Shown here: piece after piece, positions 16,939-24,791 of the stretch | Numbering within the stretch: the stretch's first letter is position 1 | Layout of the letters: every line of letters starts with the position of its first letter | NCBI GenBank assembly: GCA_033391075.1 | Contig: JAWPMV010000001.1 | Span: forward strand, 5,084,001-5,148,000 | Source: Bacteroidia bacterium | GTDB lineage: Bacteria > Bacteroidota > Bacteroidia > J057 | DNA: 64,000 nt | Direction of reading: 5' to 3' | Position numbers and translations under genes: made by a program | Notes under the pieces: generated by a model | What the model saw: the letters and a program-made list of their open reading frames with translations, nothing else | The model's database searches: none | What the model was told of the DNA's origin: nothing

Positions 16939-17772
16939 ATGCCTCGACTTCACCCCTTATTTAAACATAGCCCTGCTATCATTGCTATGATCCATGTACC
17001 CGCTTTGCCAGGTACTCCGGCTAATAAATATCCGCCGGGAAAGATCATTATGGATTGCTTAGCAGAAGCCGAGCTCTATCAGCGTATGGGGGTAGATGGA
17101 ATCATGATTGAGAACATGCATGATCGCCCCTATCTCAACCGTGAGGTTGGGCATGAGATTAGTACCCTTATGGCCATTATCGGAAGGGAAGTAAAAAGCT
17201 TTTCCGAAATCCCCTGCGGGATACAAATCCTGGCCGGTGCAAACAAAGCAGCACTTGCAGCAGCCTTTGCAGCCGAAATGGATTTCATTCGGGCAGAAGG
17301 TTTTGTTTATGGGCATATGGCCGATGAAGGCATGATGCAATCGGATGCAGCCGAACTATTGCGCTATCGCAAAATGATAGGCGCTGAAAACATTCAGATA
17401 TTCACCGATATCAAGAAAAAGCATAGTTCACATGAGATCACCAAAGATGTAGATCTTATAGAAACAGCCAAAGCTGCGACCTTCTTCCAGTCAGACGGTC
17501 TCATCATTACGGGCAATGCCACAGGAGAAGAAGCAAATATCATGGATGTAGCAACGCTTACGCAGGAATTGGACGTTCCTATCATAGTAGGCTCAGGTAT
17601 CAGTATTAGCAATGTCGAGGCTTTTGCTCCTCATTGTGATGCCATGATTGTAGGTTCTTACTTTAAGCAGGAAGGGAATTGGCAGAATCCTCCAGATCTT
17701 TTGCGGATCAAAACCTTCATGAATAAAGTAGAAAGAATTCGATCTGCCTCGCCACAGATTCCTGTTCGATGA
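16939..17772 (+). CDS. btpA: BtpA/SgcQ-family TIM-barrel protein
   Basis: 277 residues from ATG at 16939, which avoids overlap with the gene before. The opening AMIHVPALPGTP and MGVDGIMIENMHDRPY are hallmarks of the BtpA family, as are the later IFTDIKKKHSSH and GLIITGNATG motifs and the phosphate-binding-type end VPIIVGSGIS. Cyanobacterial BtpA affects photosystem I assembly, but most members are in non-photosynthetic bacteria and are presumed enzymes acting on a phosphorylated sugar or nucleoside. The next gene, a lipoprotein, overlaps by 4 bases. Family sure, function open. Confidence 0.85.
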   Translation: MPRLHPLFKHSPAIIAMIHVPALPGTPANKYPPGKIIMDCLAEAELYQRMGVDGIMIENMHDRPYLNREVGHEISTLMAIIGREVKSFSEIPCGIQILAGANKAALAAAFAAEMDFIRAEGFVYGHMADEGMMQSDAAELLRYRKMIGAENIQIFTDIKKKHSSHEITKDVDLIETAKAATFFQSDGLIITGNATGEEANIMDVATLTQELDVPIIVGSGISISNVEAFAPHCDAMIVGSYFKQEGNWQNPPDLLRIKTFMNKVERIRSASPQIPVR

Positions 17773-18542
17773 TAAGATATACAGCAAGATTTATCCTGAT
17801 TCTCTCTCTCCTCTTTTTCGCCTCCTGCGAAGAAGAAGTCAATTGTGGGGAGAGCGATAGTTTGAGTTGTTTCCTGGAAACACATGCTGATCGTTCACAA
17901 AGCAAAAATCTTATAGCCTGTGCAGCAGGGGGACAGGAAGGTTTTTTGGATGATCCGGCCTTACCCGTTTCTGTATTCTTCTATCCCATAGCCGGGGCAA
18001 CTGAGTTTCGCTATTTCGAAACCGAGGATTTGAGTGCAAATCCCGATGATTTCAGTGCGTTTAAAGAAGTCCCTCTGGATGGTTTAGCAGTATTCAATGG
18101 ATATCTCCATAGATTTACCCGAGCTGCCAGTACCGAAGATAGCTGGAGCCGTGTGGTATACTTTACGCCTGACAGTGTACATATCTCCAATGCAATTCGA
18201 CTCAAGGATGCCAGCAAACCCTCTGAATTTGCCCCGGAATTGCTCAATATTGATCTGAGCAATCCTTTGGAACCCATTTTTAGCTGGACGGATGGCAGAA
18301 CTCCCGAAAATGAAATTTATTTCCATGTTGTTTCGGATGAAAGTGGAAACCTCATTTCCGGCACCTATACCTTCGACAAAAATTTTCAGTTTTATAAGTT
18401 GGATAATGTGGTGCTAAATATTCGGGATGTCGATCCTGCTCCTACACTTACTCCCGGAGAGACCTACAATTTCACCCTCATGGGCGTAAGTCTGGATAAT
18501 TGGGTGAATCTGATCGTGGATACGACATTTGTGGCTGAATGA
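17769..18542 (+). CDS. Uncharacterised lipoprotein translationally coupled to BtpA
   Basis: 257 residues with lipobox FFASC near residue 20. It begins with four bases overlapping the BtpA stop (ATGA), so it is translated with it. After the signal there is a short Cys-containing segment (EEEVNCGESDSLSC) and an extended region of beta-strand character with no motif I recognise. The sequence pattern suggests one or two immunoglobulin-like or jelly-roll domains. It ends close to a convergent gene, with a shared inverted repeat. Function unknown. Confidence 0.68.
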   Translation: MIRYTARFILILSLLFFASCEEEVNCGESDSLSCFLETHADRSQSKNLIACAAGGQEGFLDDPALPVSVFFYPIAGATEFRYFETEDLSANPDDFSAFKEVPLDGLAVFNGYLHRFTRAASTEDSWSRVVYFTPDSVHISNAIRLKDASKPSEFAPELLNIDLSNPLEPIFSWTDGRTPENEIYFHVVSDESGNLISGTYTFDKNFQFYKLDNVVLNIRDVDPAPTLTPGETYNFTLMGVSLDNWVNLIVDTTFVAE

Positions 18543-18566
18543 CCCGGACCCCTTTTCGCCGACCGT

Positions 18567-18639
18567 CCCCTTAAAAAGGGACATGGCGAATGACTCCTAA
18601 ATAAAATATTGGCTTGCGGGTCGTTCCCTTTTTAAGGGG
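18567..18639. terminator. Paired palindromes/inverted repeat between convergent genes
   Basis: A 15-base arm (18567-18581, CCCCTTAAAAAGGGA) is exactly complementary to 18625-18639, with 43 bases between. Each arm is itself nearly palindromic, so either one long hairpin or two small ones can form. It sits between the lipoprotein end (18542) and the convergent Plug gene end (18662), so a bidirectional transcript end is likely. The unusual length suggests it may also belong to a dispersed repeat family. Confidence 0.55.
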
Positions 18640-18661
18640 AACGGGGCTTGCAGCGGAGGGG

Positions 18662-19963
18662 TTACTCAGCATAATTTATCGGCAGATAACCAATCAATTG
18701 CTCACTGCGATCTGTGGGCGACCGGTAGTATACCATGATGGTATAAAAGTTTTCCGGAGCGGAGAGCCTACCTTCGACAGCCGTCTCCTTCCATCCCTGA
18801 GCAGAACCTACCAAATACTGATAGTCATATACGCCCTGCTTGAGTCGGATATCTGCTTCATATTGTCCCAGATCATCATTGTAGCTCATCCGAAACTGAG
18901 GCTTTAGCTGCCAATCACTTAGTTTTCCAAAGACATAGACTTCTTCACCTGCTGGGAAGGGTTCCATTCTTTTTAGACTAAAGAAGGTATAAACATAATC
19001 GGCCTGGTAATCATTTTCCGGCCACTCCTGGACTTCAATAAAGTAGCCGCCATTTCGATCTCTTCTATTGCCAAAATTATTTCGTAGGAAAGGATCTCCG
19101 GGAAAGAGAAAGACCCGATAGGTTGAATCCAGATCTTCTACATCCTCCATATCTCTAGAATAAAAACGAGTACTCCGGATATCAGCTTGCCGAAATTCAT
19201 TTCCCCCGCCAAAAGCACGCAACAAATCTACATGGTATTCGTGTCGATTGTCTCTGGAAAAACGAGGCACTCCGGGTGTAAAAGGCTGATCTAATCTAAA
19301 ATTTTGAACGATGCGAATGTCAAGGTCTTGTTGCGGACTAAAAATTTGCAAGCCTGAAGTATTGACTTCAAAATCTATCGATGCCAATTGCTGGCGTTCA
19401 AATTTCTCTGCAAGCATCCGTGTAGGTCTTATCCCTACCCTTTGCTCTGCCACTACAAAGCGACGTGTCAGGACTAAATCATTGGGATTGCCAGAACGAT
19501 AAACTTTCAGGATATAATTTCCGCTTATTTTGAAGTATTCATTCTCCTGAGGAAAACTATAGGTATAATGAACATATGGCGTACGGGTAAACTCCGACCT
19601 TCGATAATCGTCTATTCGATCCTGAGAAAAGCCCTCATAGAAGGAGATGGGCAAGACAAAACTTTCTTTCCAATCCACATCACAGTGCACCAAATCAACC
19701 ATAAAATCTGACTCCCGCTCTGTATCAGGAATAAATTCATCAAATTCCAGGGTCAGATTTCCTCCAGCATCCTTGTAGATCACGGGATAGGATTCTTCCC
19801 ATTGTGTCCGGTAAAGCTGGACTGTATGAATCGCATCATCATAGATATGATCACGTGTGATGAGTTTCTTTTTGGGGGCGCGTGGGCTAGCCTGTGTGAG
19901 ATCCGAAGGAGGACAAGCCGTCAAAACTAATTGCAGGGAGAATAAAAGAAGAATTAGACGCAT
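18662..19963 (-). CDS. T9SS Plug lipoprotein (DUF5103 family)
   Basis: 433 residues from ATG at 19963, 7 bases after the upstream gene's stop. The lipobox is LVLTAC. The DUF5103 signatures are present: DAIHTVQLYRT near the start, DLVHCDVDWKES, TPYVHYTYSFPQENEYFKIS and GNYILKVYRSGNP, followed by a second beta-sandwich and a C-terminal FGKLSDWQLKPQFRM segment. In T9SS studies this family (Plug) closes the SprA translocon on the periplasmic side. Several T9SS cargo proteins lie in this window, and the next upstream gene (19971) is one. Named from recalled domain features, not a database search. Confidence 0.82.
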   Translation of the reverse strand: MRLILLLFSLQLVLTACPPSDLTQASPRAPKKKLITRDHIYDDAIHTVQLYRTQWEESYPVIYKDAGGNLTLEFDEFIPDTERESDFMVDLVHCDVDWKESFVLPISFYEGFSQDRIDDYRRSEFTRTPYVHYTYSFPQENEYFKISGNYILKVYRSGNPNDLVLTRRFVVAEQRVGIRPTRMLAEKFERQQLASIDFEVNTSGLQIFSPQQDLDIRIVQNFRLDQPFTPGVPRFSRDNRHEYHVDLLRAFGGGNEFRQADIRSTRFYSRDMEDVEDLDSTYRVFLFPGDPFLRNNFGNRRDRNGGYFIEVQEWPENDYQADYVYTFFSLKRMEPFPAGEEVYVFGKLSDWQLKPQFRMSYNDDLGQYEADIRLKQGVYDYQYLVGSAQGWKETAVEGRLSAPENFYTIMVYYRSPTDRSEQLIGYLPINYAE

Positions 19964-19970
19964 GGTTTCA

Positions 19971-22775
19971 TTACTCTTTGATGAGTTTTCGGATATACCA
20001 TTGATCTTCAATTTCAATAGAAAGAAGGTATATCCCGGCTTTCAAGTTACTCAAATCAAGCTTCACTTCTCCGGGAAATATTTTCACATATAGTTCCTGC
20101 ATTTGAATTTGCCTGCCGTCAAGACTTGTTAGCTGTAAATCCTCAATCAGACTTAAGGGAAAATCACTGCGAATCACAAGCATGTCTTCTACTGGATTGG
20201 GAAAAACCCTTAATGCCCGATTTATGCTTTCGTCTATTCCTACTCCATTCTCTACCTGTACACTCAAGGTATCAGACTCAAGGTAACAGCCGTCTGAGTT
20301 TCTCCCTTTCACCTGATAGATGCCACTCCCATATAAAGCTGCATCAAGGCTATCCTTCATTTCACTGGTCAAGAGGGTATCATTTCTAAACCATTCATAG
20401 CTGAGCAATCCGGAAATTGCATAGACCGTACTGCTATCAGCCGTCAGCACGAAATTATCAAGCTGGTAGGTACTTAGTTCTAATCGAATCAAGCTATCGC
20501 AAGCATTTGTATTCGGAATAGTATCTGTATACATGCCTGCGTCAAATATCCAGGTATTCCCAAGCAAGAAACTATCCCCCAAACAAATGCTTTCGGTTAA
20601 ACTCGCATAGGTTCTGGGGCAATCAATTTCCATATTTTTCATCCAGACAATCCGGGCATTCCATCTGGACGATGCAATTACATCCTGATCTCCATCTTGA
20701 TCCAAGTCCTCAATCTCCAATTGTGCAAGGAGAGGAATATCCTCAATAAGTATACTTTCCGTAAAGACTTCTGATCCATTATTTGAAAGGTAAAACACTT
20801 TACCCTGGCTATTACTTCCAACTACTATATCCTTCTTATTATCCCCATCAAAATCAGCAATCTGATAGATGCCGGGATCAATGATAGTTGTATTAATATC
20901 CAAATCTGTAAAAACCAGATTACTATCATTTCGGAGCCAGCTTATCTCATTGTCAAATTCATTGGCAAATATAAGATCGAGGTCGCCATCAGAATCGAGG
21001 TCTTCTGCTTTCATGAGGCTACTAAATATTCTACCTGAAGTTTCCGTCACATCCTGGATATAGACATTGCTGTAGATATTATTTGTGTTTTGGGCATACC
21101 ATAGTTCAGCAACCCGGCTAGTCTGATTTCGAATCAGGTAGGCGATATCTTTATCCCCATCCAAATCCCAATCTCCAGCAGCAAATAAATTGCTACGAAA
21201 CCCCATCGTACTTTGCATGAAATTGTTCCCGTTCCATTCAAAACGCTCGAGAGTACTGGCGCTCACCAGGATGTCAGGATTTCCGTCTTCATCCAGGTCC
21301 TCATTTCTGATCGTAAAATTTGGGCTCAATCCAGAAACCGCCAGGGTAGCACTAAAACTTCCTCCAGAATTATTTAACCAGTACAAATTATTTTTATGAG
21401 CCATCAATAAGTCGATATCCTGATCACCGTCTTTATCTATTTGAAATATTGCATCAGGAGCGGTACTTGCATCTGGATAGGTATCAGGTAAGCCTGAGGG
21501 GATATAGGGCTGTTGAAAGGAGAAATTTTCCTCATAACTTTGTCCCAGCGGATATAAAGTTGTTCCACTTACACTCAATACATCAGTTCTGTTATTTTGA
21601 TCCTTATCAAAGAGCTGCAAACTTGAAGCTCCCATATCGAAACTGTTCCAGTACAATTCATAGGACCCATCTGTTTGCTGGTCATATACAGAATATTCTA
21701 TCAGCAGATCTTTTCTTCCATCTCCTGTCACATCTTCCCATGCCTTAGCTGGATAAAAATTTGAGAAACCCATATCCAGGGTAGTAAATGTGCCTCCTCC
21801 GTCATTCTGAATCAGGGCATAGGCAGATCGTGTACCTTTCAGCAAAACATCTATATCTCCATCTCCATCATAATCATTGGGCAAATAGAAATTTCCTTTA
21901 TCGGCCAAAGAAGGGCTGGCAAGAAGACTAAATGAAAAATTCCCATCATGTTGCCAAAGAAATGCCTGGGTGGTATTTGCCAAAGGACTGATGAGAATTT
22001 CTTTCTCATCTGAGCCTACAAAATTCGCCACTACGGCCGTTCCAGCTCTGAGGGTATCAAATACATGAGAGATAAATCCTTCAGTCAGATTTGTATCGGC
22101 TTCCATAACCGTAACAACATCATCATTAATGGAAAAATCTCTGTGCCTGGCAACGACATCCATCAGTCCATCCTCGTCAAAATCTGCCAGACCGTATAGG
22201 GTAGCTGGTTGGCCGGAAAAACTGACGAATGACCAGCTAAACTGGAAATTAGTTTCCTGCTTTAGATAATAGAAATAGTTCAAATTGGCCTTCATATCCA
22301 CCACAAGATCCAAATCCCCATCATTGTCCATGTCTGCGATTTCGATATGATCTATGGGATCATTAAGCGGGAAGGAGATTTCATAGCTCTGATACTGGTA
22401 ATTGCCGGTATTGAGATGAAGTACCAGGTGATATTTCAGGTTATTGTCTCGATGCTCTGCCAAAAAGTCATCAAAACCATCCTGATTAAGGTCAACTTTC
22501 TTGATATAGTAATAGCCTCTTACAGTATCCGCTTCTGTTTGCATCCGGAAGCCAACTCCCTGATTTGCCATATTCAGCAGATACTTAGTATTGGGGAAAC
22601 CTCCTATGATGTCCAACTTACCATCACCATCGTAGTCCATAAAATCAGATGACAGTCCTCTTCCGGAACCCGAATCTCCGGTTCGAAGAAATTGCGTCTC
22701 AAAATTTTGAGCATCCAAATGATAAGAGAATAGGAAAAAGAAGAGCAATAAAGATGAAAGATATTGAGTTTTCAC
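19971..22775 (-). CDS. FG-GAP/VCBS-repeat secreted protein with T9SS sorting domain
   Basis: 934 residues. It has a signal peptide (LSSLLLFFFLFSYHLDAQ) and then about a dozen FG-GAP/VCBS repeats across residues 30-700. These are recognisable by calcium-binding patterns such as DYDGDGKLDI, DMDNDGDLDLV, DFDEDGLMDVV and DLDQDGDQDVI. They fold as an integrin-like propeller. A linker follows, and the last 80 residues (RVFPNPVEDMLVI..., SLEIEDQWYIRKLIKE) form a type A T9SS sorting domain, so the protein is exported to or beyond the cell surface. The Plug gene lies 7 bases downstream, an association of cargo with machine. Ligand unknown; probably adhesion or binding. Confidence 0.85.
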   Translation of the reverse strand: MKTQYLSSLLLFFFLFSYHLDAQNFETQFLRTGDSGSGRGLSSDFMDYDGDGKLDIIGGFPNTKYLLNMANQGVGFRMQTEADTVRGYYYIKKVDLNQDGFDDFLAEHRDNNLKYHLVLHLNTGNYQYQSYEISFPLNDPIDHIEIADMDNDGDLDLVVDMKANLNYFYYLKQETNFQFSWSFVSFSGQPATLYGLADFDEDGLMDVVARHRDFSINDDVVTVMEADTNLTEGFISHVFDTLRAGTAVVANFVGSDEKEILISPLANTTQAFLWQHDGNFSFSLLASPSLADKGNFYLPNDYDGDGDIDVLLKGTRSAYALIQNDGGGTFTTLDMGFSNFYPAKAWEDVTGDGRKDLLIEYSVYDQQTDGSYELYWNSFDMGASSLQLFDKDQNNRTDVLSVSGTTLYPLGQSYEENFSFQQPYIPSGLPDTYPDASTAPDAIFQIDKDGDQDIDLLMAHKNNLYWLNNSGGSFSATLAVSGLSPNFTIRNEDLDEDGNPDILVSASTLERFEWNGNNFMQSTMGFRSNLFAAGDWDLDGDKDIAYLIRNQTSRVAELWYAQNTNNIYSNVYIQDVTETSGRIFSSLMKAEDLDSDGDLDLIFANEFDNEISWLRNDSNLVFTDLDINTTIIDPGIYQIADFDGDNKKDIVVGSNSQGKVFYLSNNGSEVFTESILIEDIPLLAQLEIEDLDQDGDQDVIASSRWNARIVWMKNMEIDCPRTYASLTESICLGDSFLLGNTWIFDAGMYTDTIPNTNACDSLIRLELSTYQLDNFVLTADSSTVYAISGLLSYEWFRNDTLLTSEMKDSLDAALYGSGIYQVKGRNSDGCYLESDTLSVQVENGVGIDESINRALRVFPNPVEDMLVIRSDFPLSLIEDLQLTSLDGRQIQMQELYVKIFPGEVKLDLSNLKAGIYLLSIEIEDQWYIRKLIKE

Positions 22776-22815
22776 AGTGCTTGATTAGTAAAGTGAATTT
22801 ACTCAGAACCTTTCC

Positions 22816-23835
22816 CTAATTCAACATCTTCCAGACCAAAGTTTTAACAAGTTCGCGGGCATTGAGGTGGGTGCTGACCATGCCTTTCATACTTAAATCA
22901 ACCTCTTTCAGATAGGAAATATTTCTATAGGTCTGAGCGAGGTTGAAATTTCGGCTGGCCAATTGATAATCCTTAGCCTGGTAGTAATTGACTTTCAACT
23001 GATTTTTGATAGAGTCCGTAGTCCTCAGTTGAAAACGATGTACCAAAGCCAAGTTATGGAAAAAGCGAAATAGCCCATTGATGGTCAGGATAGGTGGGTT
23101 GATCTTTTCATTTTGGGTGAGCCGATCGACGATCATATGTGCTTTATAATTTTCCCTGCCTGCAATAGCATGTACCAGTTCAAAGACATTGAAGCGCTTA
23201 TCTACCTGGATCATTTGGTAGACAAAATCCTGCTTGAGTTCTTTTTTATTATGAGCCTTCAGGAAGATGAACATTTTCTCTAGTTCATTTTCGATATGGG
23301 CAATGTCTGTCCCAAGATTGGTACTCAGGATAAAAGGAATCTGAGAATCTGCCTCAAAACCGGAATCTTTGATATGTCCGGCTATCCATTGTTGTACATC
23401 TTTTTCGTAGAGTTTCTTCGCATGAAAGTTGACCCCTCCTTTCTTTCCCAAAGCCGTAACGGAGGCTTTCGGAAGACCGGCATTCCTGTCTCGAAATGCG
23501 AGGACCAAAACAGTAGAAGGAACCGGATTTTCGAAATAGGATTTCATCTTCTCCCACTCCGCCTTATTTACACGCTGAGCTTCTTTTACCAAAACCAGGC
23601 GATACTGCGCCATAACAGGAAAACTCCTGCAAGACTGAACGATTTGAGCAGCCTGGGCTTCTGCTCCATACATTAAGGTTCGATTGAAAGAAGCTTCAGA
23701 AGCGGTCATGACAGCCCCATCTTCATCCAGGGCATCCATAATCCTGTCAATAAACCAGGCCTCCTCTCCATGTAGATAGTATACAGGAGCGAATTTCTTG
23801 TCCTTGATTTGAGAAAGGATTTGGTTTAAAGTCAT
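22816..23835 (-). CDS. holA: DNA polymerase III delta subunit
   Basis: 339 residues from ATG at 23835 (MTLNQILSQI). An upstream ATG at 23865 is less likely. The early segment KKFAPVYYLHGEEAWFIDRIMDAL is the HolA signature, followed by KSYFENPVPSTVLVLAF and a C-terminal collar-like helical region NYYQAKDYQLASRNFN. The protein opens the beta clamp as part of the clamp loader with DnaX, whose gene is also in this window at 53599. It stands between an FG-GAP cargo gene and an alpha/beta hydrolase, all on the same strand. Confidence 0.9.
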   Translation of the reverse strand: MTLNQILSQIKDKKFAPVYYLHGEEAWFIDRIMDALDEDGAVMTASEASFNRTLMYGAEAQAAQIVQSCRSFPVMAQYRLVLVKEAQRVNKAEWEKMKSYFENPVPSTVLVLAFRDRNAGLPKASVTALGKKGGVNFHAKKLYEKDVQQWIAGHIKDSGFEADSQIPFILSTNLGTDIAHIENELEKMFIFLKAHNKKELKQDFVYQMIQVDKRFNVFELVHAIAGRENYKAHMIVDRLTQNEKINPPILTINGLFRFFHNLALVHRFQLRTTDSIKNQLKVNYYQAKDYQLASRNFNLAQTYRNISYLKEVDLSMKGMVSTHLNARELVKTLVWKMLN

Positions 23836-23894
23836 AGAAGATAGAGTGGATACTTTCCTCCGCAAGTTAAGTTTCCCGACCGTAGGCTACAAGT

Positions 23895-24734
23895 CTATTG
23901 GACCAGCTTTTCCTTGAAAAAGATAAGGCTTTGTTCCAATGCAACATCCAGGGCGGGAGTACTCCCTTCGAAGGGATGTTTGGCCCCAAAGGTATGCCCG
24001 GTAGCAGGAATCAAGCGCATGGTGCTGAATTCCGGACTGGAGTAAATATTGAGGTGTTCGGCTTCGAAGTAGGGAACCGTTTCATCCGATTGCCCATGTA
24101 GAATCAAAATGGGTTTTTCCATGCGTTTTACAGCATTGAGGACATGTAGTTTCTTTTTGACGTGTTTCTCCACATCCTTTAACATCTCCTGGCCCATTCT
24201 CAACACCTGACCTGTACGGGAGTTTACGACTTCTTTATAGCCCTTGCTTTTCCATTCCTGGATTTCCTGCTTATTATATCTCTCAAAAGTGGAAACGGCA
24301 GCCCAGGTAGAAATCGCCTTAATTTCACGGGCTCTTTCGGCAGCAAGTACAGCTATCCCACCTCCTCGGCTGTGTCCCAGCAATCCAATGGGTTGATTGA
24401 GATATTTCCCAAAGAAATCCGTGTGGGCACAAAGGTGTATAATTTCCAGTGCTTCATCCAGTTCGAGGCTCAGGCTATTTTGGAGGAACTTATCCTTTTC
24501 GGTAAAGTTCTCCATATCGGCTCCTATTCCATTATGAGAAAAATTGAAAGCGATAAAGCTGATATTGTTTGCCGCAAAATATTCAGCGGCAAAAGGTACA
24601 AAACCCCAGTCTTTGAAGCCCTTGAATCCATGGATGTAAATTACGCAGGGATGAGAGCCGAAGGATTCGGCACCATATAATGTGATGGGAATTTCATTCC
24701 CGGCCTGACTTGAATAGGAGTATTGCTTTACCAT
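23895..24734 (-). CDS. Cytoplasmic alpha/beta hydrolase (dienelactone-hydrolase-like)
   Basis: 279 residues from ATG at 24734. Oxyanion region VIYIHGFKGFKDWG (32-45), nucleophile elbow LLGHSRGGG with S122, an acid near LHGQSDETVP, and His in PATGHTFGAKHPF. This is the layout of serine hydrolases that act on small esters or peptides; no signal peptide is seen. Located 59 bases upstream of holA in the same direction. Substrate not inferable. Confidence 0.82.
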   Translation of the reverse strand: MVKQYSYSSQAGNEIPITLYGAESFGSHPCVIYIHGFKGFKDWGFVPFAAEYFAANNISFIAFNFSHNGIGADMENFTEKDKFLQNSLSLELDEALEIIHLCAHTDFFGKYLNQPIGLLGHSRGGGIAVLAAERAREIKAISTWAAVSTFERYNKQEIQEWKSKGYKEVVNSRTGQVLRMGQEMLKDVEKHVKKKLHVLNAVKRMEKPILILHGQSDETVPYFEAEHLNIYSSPEFSTMRLIPATGHTFGAKHPFEGSTPALDVALEQSLIFFKEKLVQ

Positions 24735-24791
24735 AGATCCAAAACGAAACAAAATTGCGAAAAGCTAGCAATATAGCAGCTACCCTGCAAG

